10,580 nt of DNA from positions 1-10,580 of the forward strand of contig SSGK01000048.1 of the NCBI GenBank assembly GCA_008015855.1, read 5' to 3'. Origin of the DNA: Candidatus Altimarinota bacterium (GTDB taxonomy: Bacteria > Patescibacteriota > Gracilibacteria > BD1-5 > UBA2023). Shown here one piece after another: positions 1 to 7,646 of the stretch. The translations under genes were made by a program, and so were the position numbers. The notes under the pieces are model-generated. The model did no database searches and was not told the origin of the DNA. It worked only from the letters and a program-made list of their open reading frames with translations. The stretch's first letter is position 1, and every line of letters starts with the position of its first letter.

Positions 1-2
1 GT

Positions 3-797
3 ATTAATACCTATTTTGAAACGAGCACTCATTCAAAATTCCTTCCGACATTTGAAGATGCAAAAAACGATGGAACCCTCACAACGAGTGGTATCGTATT
101 CTATCCACTCACAGGAAGTGTTGCATACGAAGCTGGTCTCAGAGATGGAGATACACTTCATGCTATCAATGGTCAAAAACTCGATAATCCCGATGACGTT
201 ACAAAAATCATCCAAAAGAGCACCGAAGTAAAACTTCAAATAAGCAGGTCTTGAAGCCTCAAAGATATTACTATTATTCCAAAGGATAAAAAGATTGGAA
301 GCTATGTCTGGTATGCTGATATACAACTCCATGAGATACGCGCAAAGAGTTTTTCTGATGCTATTATCATGGGAAGCAAGGAATTGAAAGAACATTTTGT
401 AATGACGGTAGAGATGTTTCGTGGACTCGGACAAAAGATATTTGCACCGCGAACCCCAACCGAAAGAACAGAAGCAGTGAATAGCATGTCATGACCAATT
501 GGACTTGGAAATCTGTTTGTAAATATGGTGGATGCAAAGGTGGCAACCTCCCTCATTTTCGTTGTGGCAGCCCTCCTGTCTCTCAATCTAGGATTCTTTA
601 ATCTCCTTCCATTGCCAGCACTCGATGGAGGAAGATGGCTTACGATAACTATCTGAGCCATCCTTGGACTCTTTGGTATGAGAAAAGAAAAGTATATTCT
701 TTTTGAAAAGTATTTTCACGCTTTTTGATTTCTCCTTCTTATTCTTTTAAGTATATTTGTAGCATTCAAAGATGTTATTCGTATTTTCATTCCATAA
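3..797 (+). CDS. rseP: RseP-type site-2 intramembrane zinc metalloprotease, 3' part (5' end off window)
   Basis: The visible C-terminal 264 residues contain a PDZ domain (GSVAYEAGLRDGDTLHAING, about bases 111-173), then the family's S-G-PIG segment (483-503) and a membrane segment with the LPALDGG motif (about 612-632), the LDG motif that supplies the third zinc ligand in S2P proteases. The HExxH catalytic helix must lie upstream, off the window. RseP-family enzymes cut transmembrane substrates such as anti-sigma factors within the membrane after a first cut by another protease. Four in-frame TGAs (252, 492, 654, 726) must be read as glycine; the one at 492 is the G of the conserved GPIG, which makes a pseudogene very unlikely. 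The stop is TAA at 795. The next gene starts 10 bases on and a PrsW-family protease follows it, so the three probably form an operon. Family assignment is firm; the substrate is unknown. Confidence 0.93.
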
Positions 798-807
798 TTC
801 TATACCT

Positions 808-1005
808 ATGCAATATATTGGTGGATTTCTTCTCCTATTCTGAATAATAATCATTCGTGCCCCAGAAATAGTCGCATACCTTATTGGATTCTTTTTTATC
901 ATTCTTGGGATTAATATTCTTACTGCTTATTTCATGCTTCAGCGATGAAAAAAGGAGACAACTGGATTTCGTTTTGGAAATTATGAGATAATTCGAAAAA
1001 AATAA
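808..1005 (+). CDS. Small two-helix membrane protein of unknown function
   Basis: This 65-residue protein has two hydrophobic segments, about residues 4-17 and 20-43, joined by a short turn (RAPE), then a basic, soluble C-terminal tail (FGNYEIIRKK). It contains two TGA codons read as glycine (after LLLF and after LQR) and stops at TAA. I do not recognise the family. There is no Shine-Dalgarno sequence before the ATG; the upstream bases are pyrimidine-rich (TTCTATACCT). It lies 10 bases after rseP and one base before the PrsW-family gene, so it is almost certainly co-transcribed and probably translationally coupled with the latter. A link to the two proteases (accessory subunit, chaperone or substrate) is an inference from position only. 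Confidence 0.75.
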
Positions 1006-1006
1006 T

Positions 1007-1945
1007 ATGTCCATCCTCTCTCTTCTCGTCATTATTGCAGTCACTTTTCTCCCTGTTTTTCTTTGGGGATATATATTTTCCTATTTGCACAATGACAACT
1101 TTGACAGAGAGCGATTTTTTATAGGGATTATTTCTGGCGGATTCTCCGTTGGAACGCTCGTTCTTTTTCCTAAATTACTTGGAATTGAGGAATCAACTCT
1201 TACAAAGCTCAGCATAGAATTTCTCACGAATGAAAGAAATATCCTCTTTCTCTTACTCCTCCTTGTGAGTAATACGCTCATCTCAATTATTACCACCTGG
1301 CTCCTCCTCTGACGGAAGGGGCGAAGTCTCGATGTTCGAGCGGTAATATCCTATGTTGGTATGCAGTTTTGACTCATTTTGATTGCATTTTTTGCCCTCT
1401 TTAGTATCGCACAGATATTTCATATGAGTGGCATTACTCCGAATAATATCGCTTTTCTTTCAAGTATATTTCTTGGAATTCTCTCATACAGCTTTGCAAG
1501 TAGCCTCGAAGAATCAGTAAAACATATATCTTTTCTCGGAAGCACCCGGATACTCCTCCGACAAAAACTCTCAGAAATCATCCTCATAACCCTCTTTATT
1601 GCTCTTGGTTTTGTTTGGATAGAAAATATACTCTACCTCATGAATGCACTCTCCAAGCAATCACTCGGATGAGTCGTAGAAGTATGGATACTACGATCCC
1701 TCTTTTCGCTCGTTATACATATATTTGCGGCCAGTGTATGTACCTATTTCTGGTTCCATGCATCATTTCATGCCCTTGGAAGTCTCAGATATTCTCTCTG
1801 GTTTCTCTCTGGATTCTTTCTTGCATCCATTCTTCATGCACTCTACAACTACGCAGTTGCTCAGAATGCTATACTCATTCTCTTTTGATTCTTTGCCCTC
1901 GCTTATTTCCTCCTTACGAAGTGGCTCTACCAAGAGAGATTATAA
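1007..1945 (+). CDS. prsW: PrsW-family intramembrane protease
   Basis: This 312-residue polytopic membrane protein carries the PrsW motif set in order: EExxK (E168, E169, K172), GFVWIEN (E206-N207), an Arg/His helix (R230, H238) and HALYN (H277, N281) in the last third. I count roughly eight or nine hydrophobic segments. In Bacillus subtilis, PrsW makes the first cut in the anti-sigma factor RsiW and the RseP homologue RasP then makes the second; here the two protease genes are neighbours. Four TGA codons (1310, 1361 and two further on) are read as glycine, and without them the motifs fall in three separate fragments. The start ATG is one base after the previous stop. The TAA stop at 1943-1945 overlaps the convergent tsaE stop. 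The family call rests on motifs seen by eye; other CPBP-type membrane proteases are the main alternative. Confidence 0.85.
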
Positions 1946-2356
1946 AAGAACGCGAACATTCCGAACATCTGGATTCTCGGTCTTTTCGATAAAGACCGAT
2001 TTTGTTGATTCATACATTCCATCAAGCCTCTCTGACCATTCGATAAAACAAATATTGTTTGGATTATCCAGGATTTCTTCTCATCCGATCGAAGCAAATA
2101 CTTCTTCATCATCCATTCGATAGAGGTCAAAATGATAGATATTTGCCCCATATTTTCGATAGTACACATACGTTGGACTCTGAACAGGAAGATTGGAATC
2201 AGAAAGATATGCCCGTATCCAATGTGCAACAAACGTTGTTTTGCCCGCTCATAAATCACCATGAAGAAAAATGCGATCTCATGGAATGATAGGGAGGTGG
2301 ATGGTTCCTATTTCGTCAAGAGAAATATTCGGATAGATGTATTCATTTTTTTGCAT
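1940..2356 (-). CDS. tsaE: TsaE, ATPase of the tRNA t6A modification complex
   Basis: This 138-residue protein has the standard length and motifs of TsaE (YjeE): a Walker A loop in LHGDLGAGKTTFV (residues 31-43), SPTYVYYRKY (60-69), the HFDLYRM signature (75-81) and FIEWSER (104-110). TsaE acts with TsaB and TsaD to turn over the complex that makes N6-threonylcarbamoyladenosine at position 37 of ANN-decoding tRNAs in the cytoplasm. Three TGA codons are read as glycine: residue 26, residue 36 (the glycine of DLGAGKT, plus-strand bases 2249-2251) and residue 92. CGA encodes the conserved Arg of HFDLYR. The ATG at 2356 gives the expected N terminus; no Shine-Dalgarno sequence is seen. The gene stands alone, divergent from the pilus operon and convergent with prsW, and its TAA shares the palindrome TTATAA with the prsW stop. 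Confidence 0.95.
1977..2003 (+). terminator. Rho-independent terminator of the rseP-prsW operon, inside tsaE
   Basis: A perfect 9-bp stem, TCGGTCTTT (1977-1985) with AAAGACCGA (1991-1999), closes a 5-base loop TCGAT and is followed on the plus strand by TTTTGTT. It begins 32 bases after the prsW stop. On the minus strand no T-run follows, so it is directional. It lies within the last 20 or so codons of tsaE (about residues 119-127), so the same bases also encode protein on the other strand. Confidence 0.7.
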
Positions 2357-2369
2357 TCTCTGGTGTTTT

Positions 2370-2399
2370 TTGGTAAAGTAATGGAGAAAAGTATATTAT
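2370..2399 (+). promoter_or_regulatory. Predicted promoter of the type IV pilus operon
   Basis: TTGGTA (2370-2375) precedes TATATT (2392-2397, spacing 16) or TATTAT (2394-2399, spacing 18). Either places the start site at about 2404-2407, only a few bases before the ATG at 2411, so the first message would be nearly leaderless. The -10 physically overlaps the -10 of the divergent tsaE promoter. Confidence 0.5.
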
Positions 2400-2422
2400 A
2401 AAACCGTATTATGCAAGACCAA
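2395..2422 (-). promoter_or_regulatory. tsaE: Predicted sigma-70-type promoter for tsaE
   Basis: Read on the minus strand, TTGGTC (2422-2417) and a consensus TATAAT (2400-2395) are separated by 16 bases. Transcription would start near 2388 and give a leader of about 30 bases before the ATG at 2356. The -35 lies inside the first codons of the divergent pilus gene. The -10 is consensus but the region is AT-rich, so this is moderate evidence only. Confidence 0.5.
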
Positions 2423-2962
2423 AATACAATTCCTTCCGCTCCAAATCCAGCCGATATTGGAAAAGGATTGTTCTATACAGCAACTATTTTTGTAGCAGTT
2501 GCCATTGTTTCGATTATTGGACTCAAGCTCCTCACTCACTCTCAGACAAACGCATGAATTGAAGGGGAAGCAAAAATAACAGAGATTAATAAAAACATTG
2601 CAGCACTCGAGGCTGATAAGGATGTAAAGCTTGCAGCTATCTTAAAAAATGATGCAAATATTAAAAAGTCCGAAGATATTCGTGGCCTTATTCAGAACTT
2701 CCGCAGTATCGCAAGCGAATACGGAGTTCGTTTTCAGTGATTTAATCTCGCAGGTGGACATATCACTACGAGTATGACAGCACAGAGTGAAAATGGATGA
2801 GAAGCTGCCGAACCAATTCTCAAGATGATGGAAGATTATCGAAAAAATAAGAATAAATTTCTTCTCAAACCAATTCTCTCGCTTGGATGAGACCCCGATA
2901 GACGCTCTACATGAGTTGATTTTGAAATCAATCGTGAAGCTCAAGTAGCAACAAAACAATAA
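2411..2962 (+). CDS. PilN-like type IV pilus inner-membrane assembly protein
   Basis: This 183-residue protein has a short polar N terminus, one transmembrane helix (about residues 19-42, rich in Ala, Ile and Val), a predicted coiled-coil stretch (about 50-85) and a small C-terminal domain. That is the architecture of the PilN/PilO (GspL/GspM) alignment-complex proteins, which link the cytoplasmic motor to the pilus base. Sequence alone does not separate PilN from PilO. The call rests on topology and position: first gene of the operon, followed by a second protein of the same shape and then PilC. Five TGA codons are read as glycine, two of them in GGA-TGA pairs. There is no Shine-Dalgarno sequence; the promoter lies immediately upstream. 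PilM, the usual cytoplasmic partner, is not in the window. Confidence 0.7.
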
Positions 2963-2984
2963 TTTTCATATCTCAATCCTTTCT

Positions 2985-3563
2985 ATGGCAACATTGCAAC
3001 CAAAACAAGCAAATATCAAACAAGTTCTCACTCCGATACTTTTTATTATTGCGATTATATTATTCGCATTTTATGCACGCCCCGCATACAGTGAATATAT
3101 AGAGGCAAAAGCAAAATCAATTACTATTGAAAAACAATTAACCGAGCGACAAGCCTATCATGCTGAACTCTCAAAAAAGAAAGCTGAGCTCGCAAATAAT
3201 GCATCCCTTCGACTTCTTCAGGCAAAATATGCGAAGCCATTTCAAGAAGAGAAGATTATGCGAACCCTCCTCGTAAATCAATACACTACTTCTCTCGATT
3301 CTTACAATAAGGTTATTATTAATAACATCTGACTCGGGAAAGGGAGCAAGCTACCGAACGGTCTCTCATATGGAACCGTTGGTATTACTATTCAGACAAA
3401 AACACTTGAAACACTTGAAGGCTTTATCGAAGATATTATTATTAATAATGCCGAATACACTTTTGTAATCGATACAATCTCACTTCCACTTGATACAAGT
3501 GGCGAGCAAGTTACAGATGGTTATATACTTCCACTCTCTCTCGGAATCTACTATTATGAATAA
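2985..3563 (+). CDS. PilO-like type IV pilus inner-membrane assembly protein
   Basis: This 192-residue protein has one N-terminal transmembrane helix (about residues 17-36), then a charged coiled coil (about 40-75, rich in Lys, Glu and Ala) and a C-terminal alpha/beta domain, the PilO/GspM layout. It starts 22 bases after the PilN-like gene, and its last eight bases overlap the start of pilC, which suggests translational coupling. One TGA (3331-3333, in NI-G-LG) is read as glycine. It ends in a tandem TAATAA. PilN and PilO normally form a heterodimer around the platform protein PilC, and that gene order is kept here. The family assignment is by topology and context, not by a diagnostic motif. 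Confidence 0.72.
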
Positions 3564-4641
3564 TAAAACACTTCAAAAACTCCTTTCAGGACGCGTATCG
3601 ATTAAGGATCGTGCGCTCTTCTACGAACATATGTCAAACCTCGTTGATGGTTGAGTAACCATCCTTGAGGCACTTCGTTCGTTCATTGAAAAGACACATA
3701 ATTTTCGCCTTAAAACAGAACTTGATAATCTTCTCTTCTTTCTCGAATCAGGAGATAAAATCAGTATTGCCATGAGAAAAATCCCAGGGTTTTTTAGTGA
3801 ACGAGAGATTGCACTCATTGAAGCAGGGGAAGAATCAGGAACTATTCAAAAGTCATTTATTACTCTCGCCAATAGTATGCGCGAGCAGGATGAGCTTCGA
3901 TCAAAGGTGGTAGGAGCTCTTATCTATCCTCTTGTTATCGTATTCTTTCTTTTTCTTGCGATTGGAGTTGTCATGATTTATGTAATTCCAAAAATTACAC
4001 CGATTCTTGTAGAATCTGGGGGTGAACTTCCATTTGCAACAAAAGCACTGATTATGAGTAGTGATTTTATTAGTAATAATTACATTGTCCTCCTTGCGCT
4101 CCTCGCAGTAGGATTCTTCAGCTGGAAGTCATATATCACATTCCCAACGGGACGACTTGCTTGGGATCGATGGAAACTTCGTTCACCACTTATGGGGGAG
4201 GTATATAGGAATTATCTCCTTGCACAAATAGCCTCTACCCTCGGACTTCTGCTTGATTCAGGAATTACGATTATGAAAGCCCTTCGCCTCGCTGCAAAGA
4301 GCTCCAGTAATGCCTTTGTAGATCATATCTTCGAAGGAATCATCTACAATATTGCTCATGGGAAGAAACTCGGTGAATCAATGCGAGAATTTGATCCCGG
4401 ATATGAACTTTTTACTCCTGAATTTATTCAGCTCATCGAAGTTTCAGAAAAAACATCAACCGTAAATAAGGTGTGTTTTAAACTTACAGAACAATACCGT
4501 CGTGCTATCGACTATGCACTTGGTATCATGATTAAGTTTATTGAACCAATTGCCATCCTCGTATCTGGAATATTTGTACTTTGGTTTGCACTTGCAATCT
4601 TTTCCGCTATCATGGGAGTAGTACAATGAGTTGGAATCTAA
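3556..4641 (+). CDS. pilC: PilC, type IV pilus inner-membrane platform protein
   Basis: This 361-residue protein has two T2SSF domains. The first starts almost at the N terminus (LVDGGVTILEAL, then LIEAGEESGTI) and ends in a long hydrophobic helix (about 119-145). A second helix follows at about 174-193. The second domain includes LLLDSGITIMKALRLA (about 232-247) and LIEVSEKTST, with a final helix at about 327-355. PilC binds the assembly ATPase and passes pilin subunits into the growing fibre. Two TGA codons are read as glycine: one in DGGVTI, matching the family's conserved aG-V/I, and one four codons before the TAA stop. The protein lacks most of the 50-60 residue N-terminal extension found in typical PilC proteins of about 400 residues. 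The start overlaps the previous gene by eight bases. Confidence 0.93.
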
Positions 4642-4645
4642 TACT

Positions 4646-5230
4646 ATGCAATTTCTTCGTTCTCTCTCTTCATCAAAGCAAGGTTTTACCCTTGCAGAAA
4701 TGATGCTCGTAATCGCTATTGGTGCTATCTTATTCATGGTGTTTTATGCACCATATGGATTTTTTAGTGAACGAGCCAAGCTTCGAACGAGTGTGAGTCG
4801 AGTGGAACAAGTATGGTCTCTCGCACGCATGGAAGCGATGAATGGAGCGGTATTTTCTGGATCAAAAAATGCAAATATTTTTCTCCGATTTGACGTCGGA
4901 AGCAATTCTCTCCCACTCTACACGGTAAAATGATGGAATATTCCATCATTTGATACCATTCCTTCACAAGGAACCATCATACAAAAAAAACGATTTGAAA
5001 CCCTGGAATGAAAAAATATAATCAAAGCCATACGAACCTACGATGCTTCTGGAAATGAATCATCCGTATGAAGTATTGGATATTTTCTTGAAGCACAGAC
5101 GGCATCTGGTAAATTTGTAAACAGCGGATGAATCCTTGAGCCCAACGTAAAAAAAGTGATTCTTACGATTGGAAAACCAGACGGAAATGTTCTCCAAAAA
5201 GATATTCAACTTATTTCCTTGCATAACTAA
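4646..5230 (+). CDS. Minor pilin / pseudopilin, GspH (FimT)-like
   Basis: This 194-residue protein begins with a short basic leader and a type III prepilin cleavage site, KQG|FTLAEMMLVIAIGAILF: cut after G13, Glu at +5, then a hydrophobic helix. The N-terminal helix both anchors the protein and packs in the pilus core, and a prepilin peptidase (not in the window) removes the leader. A TTG at 4631 would add five residues, but the ATG at 4646 gives a leader like that of the next gene (both begin MQF) and lies four bases after the pilC stop. Four TGA codons are read as glycine. The C-terminal two thirds shows no motif I recognise; GspH-like is inferred from its place as first of four pilin-like genes. 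An exact 24-base palindrome spans codons 95-102. Confidence 0.85.
4928..4951. repeat. Perfect 24-base palindrome within the GspH-like gene
   Basis: AAATGATGGAAT is followed directly by its exact reverse complement ATTCCATCATTT. The palindrome is exactly eight codons, in frame, and includes a TGA read as glycine (4931-4933). Because it is codon-aligned, both strands would encode the same octapeptide, KGWNIPSF. No T-run follows on either strand, so it is not a terminator. Confidence 0.9.
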
Positions 5231-5236
5231 TTCTCC

Positions 5237-5938
5237 ATGCAATTTCGACCACTCCGTTTAAAAAGCGCTGGATTTACCCTCGTTGAAGTAATGACAGGAA
5301 TTATTGTGTTTTCTATTGGAATGATTGCCATTTTTCTGCTCGTTGATTCGGGTATATGGAGTGCGCGACTTTCACGAGATGAAGTTATTGCGGCCAACCT
5401 CATGAGAGAGCAGATAGAACTCTTAAAAAATACACGAGACTCGAATTGGCTCATGCTTCGTCGTTGGGATAAGATTTGGCTCGAAGATACTGTAACAGGG
5501 TATAATTGGAAAACTCTCAGTAATACATCGAATCAGATTACCCCTGGATATTACACCATCGAAAATAATTATACCTCTTCTGATATTTCAGGAAATGAGT
5601 TTCAATATCCTCTCAATGATCAGCACCTCATAAATAAGGCTATTCCCGTTCGTATGCGATACATCGGGGCTACTACCGATTCACCCGAATCACTCGTAAA
5701 AAATGCCTTTGCTTCCACTCCGAATAACACTCGACTCTGTATTGATATTCAAGAAAGATACACATATACCTGTACTGGAAATTCACCAACTCCATTTGCA
5801 GGATTTACCAAGATTGAACCACTCATGGTAGCATGAGAGGAAATTCCAAATGCTATGATTGTTACTGCTTATATCGGAACACTCAATAAATGAACTCGTC
5901 TCTACGAAGTTCGAACCCTTCTCACTCACTGGAAATAA
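5237..5938 (+). CDS. Minor pilin / pseudopilin, GspI (PilV)-like
   Basis: This 233-residue protein has a prepilin leader and cleavage site, KSAG|FTLVEVMTGIIVFSIG: cut after G12, Glu at +5, followed by the hydrophobic helix. The LVEVM core resembles GspI/PilV minor pilins, and this is the second of four consecutive pilin-like genes, the position of gspI in gspHIJK sets. The C-terminal region has a Cys pair (LCIDI and YTCTGN, about residues 173 and 182) that could form a disulphide outside the membrane. Two TGA codons near the 3' end (5834, 5891) are read as glycine and extend the protein by 34 residues beyond the first. It begins six bases after the preceding gene, with no Shine-Dalgarno sequence. 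Confidence 0.85.
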
Positions 5939-5940
5939 TT

Positions 5941-6615
5941 ATGTTTCATTCTCTCCGTTCATCCCCTGGTTTTACCCTCATCGAAATGATTGTTGTCATG
6001 GGGATTATGTCGTTCATGAGTGTTGTCATTCTCTCGGTATATACCCATATTACCGATGTTGAGAGAAAACTCGAAGTTGTTCGACTCTTGCAAGAAAGTG
6101 CCCGCGAAGTAACCGAACGAATTGCAAAGGACGTTCGTGAACATGGGATTACAACTTCTTGGTATGAGGCACCTCTCGCATATCCACTCTGGATGGAAAA
6201 CCATTATACTGGAAGTGGAAACGAGATTCTCATTATGAGTGGTGGAACGAATGTTCGATATATTTATGGCAAAAAAACGGCAGGAACACTTGAACCATGT
6301 AATGAAGATGAGAGAAAGGATACGAGCGAGACATTTCGTTGTAGCCTCTACCTTGTAGAAAATAATGACTACCAAAATAGCATTGACCTTATCGATATGT
6401 ATCGAATTGACCCGAAAGAAAAGCGGGTACGCCTAGAAAATATGCGATTCTATATTTCAGGCCAAGATCAGATAATGGAAGGGAAGGTAACCCTTGTTAT
6501 GACACTCGCCCTCACACGAAAATCAGGAATTTCTGGAATGTTTCTTGAAGAAACAAAGATTCGTCTTCAGACTACTATCAGTGAACGTGCTTATAAAAAT
6601 TATCAACTCCCGTAA
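5941..6615 (+). CDS. Minor pilin / pseudopilin, GspJ (PilW)-like
   Basis: This 224-residue protein has the cleavage site SSPG|FTLIEMIVVMGIMSF: cut after G10, Glu at +5, then a hydrophobic helix. The LIEMIV...G core and the following charged helix (VERKLEVVRLLQESAREVTERIAKDVRE as a region, about 40-67) fit GspJ/PilW, which joins GspI and GspK in the tip complex. The reading frame stays open upstream to an ATG at 5890, but that would put 17 extra residues before the leader, and ATG 5941, two bases after the previous stop, gives a normal leader. It is the only gene in the window with no in-frame TGA, although it has 13 glycines. A Cys pair (about C120 and C131) could be extracellular. Confidence 0.87.
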   Translation: MFHSLRSSPGFTLIEMIVVMGIMSFMSVVILSVYTHITDVERKLEVVRLLQESAREVTERIAKDVREHGITTSWYEAPLAYPLWMENHYTGSGNEILIMSGGTNVRYIYGKKTAGTLEPCNEDERKDTSETFRCSLYLVENNDYQNSIDLIDMYRIDPKEKRVRLENMRFYISGQDQIMEGKVTLVMTLALTRKSGISGMFLEETKIRLQTTISERAYKNYQLP

Positions 6616-6621
6616 GCATCT

Positions 6622-7548
6622 ATGCATACTCTCACGAAAAATACATCTGGATTTTCAACCCTTCTCTCCCTTGTTGTCATTGGACTTCTTTTAGTACTTT
6701 CTTCACAAGTACTCGGGCTCTATATGACTGAGACTCGTATTAATCAATCAGTCTACAATGGGATAGCTACCTATGCATGAGCAGAATGAGCTCTTGAATA
6801 TGCACTTTTAAAAAGTAAAAACCACCGTGATGGTTTTGGAGATGAGGTAAATGATACGGAAATTGATTCAAAAATTCTCTCAGGAAGCACCAAAAGACTC
6901 TCGGGACTCCGGATTAATTATACCTTCAAGACACACGATACCGCATTTACGGGAACTATCGGAGCATGAGATCATCTTATCCTTCCACTCTTTAGTGCGA
7001 GCGGAACCCCCCTTACTTCGGGTGGAAAATCACATACTCCAAAGGGAACTGGAGCGATTCATCCCGTAAAAGACAAGCTCAAAATCACTTTTGATACCGC
7101 AAGTACTCAACTCTGATGGAATATCATCCTCGCACGAACCACATGAGAAGGGGATACAATTGGTATATCTGGAACCGGAAATGTCGATATCGAAAATGGA
7201 ATTCGTGACCAGAGTGGAACACTTCGCGAGTATGTATTCGAAGATATTAAAGACATTGATGGTAATCTCCTCGATACCCAGGAATATTTCATGCACACAT
7301 CCACCGGAGTTCTTCATACCCTCCAGAGAAGTGACCTCACAGAACCATATCTCATCGTGTTTAATCCAACGAATTCGCCCGTTCAAATTCATATCGAAAC
7401 CGATACCCCATTTGCACTTCCGCTCAAACAAATTAAAGCAGGAAGTCATATCTGAGACCGCTACAGTCAATCGATTGATTTTAGCGAAGACAAATCACGA
7501 TACTACGATGCACTCAAATTCTGACTCTTCTTAAATAACGAGCCATAA
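6622..7548 (+). CDS. Minor pilin / pseudopilin, GspK (PilX)-like
   Basis: This 308-residue protein begins MHTLTKNTSG|FSTLLSLVV: a short leader ending in Gly before Phe, then a hydrophobic helix, but without Glu at +5. Lack of that Glu is a known trait of GspK and PilX proteins, which cap the tip complex. The GAEGALEYAL stretch after the helix (about 54-63) matches the conserved AE-(S/A)-AL-A segment of PilX/GspK N domains, and the large size, longest of the four, also fits GspK. Seven TGA codons are read as glycine; two fall in GAEGAL. The start is six bases after the GspJ-like stop. It is the last gene of the pilus operon; no terminator is seen before the next promoter at 7558. Confidence 0.8.
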
Positions 7549-7557
7549 TATATTTTC

Positions 7558-7585
7558 TTGACTTTAATGTCTGATATCCTATAAT
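7558..7585 (+). promoter_or_regulatory. Strong predicted sigma-70-type promoter for the 7660 gene
   Basis: TTGACT (7558-7563, one base off consensus) and a perfect TATAAT (7580-7585) are 16 bases apart. Predicted initiation is near 7592, giving a leader of about 68 bases. It begins ten bases after the stop of the pilus operon and is the best promoter match in the window. Confidence 0.75.
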
Positions 7586-7646
7586 TCGCTCATCCAATTT
7601 TTGAAAATTCTTTCTTAATGCGGATAATTCTCATCTCAACTACACG

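Noticed and set aside
3790..3805. A 16-base identity with 4760-4775 (both encode FFSER) in pilC and the GspH-like gene
   Set aside because: It is short and in frame in both, the flanks differ, and it sits in unrelated protein contexts; most likely coincidence with shared codon preference.
7091..7534. A 147-residue open frame in another frame of the GspK-like gene
   Set aside because: The overlapping frame carries the prepilin leader and PilX motif and runs from the operon spacing to TAA; this one has no recognisable protein features.
3..7548. A string of frameshifted or decayed pseudogenes, with many short ORFs ended by TGA
   Set aside because: All interruptions are the same codon, frames are kept on both sides, motifs run across the TGAs with glycine at the right places, and real stops are TAA.
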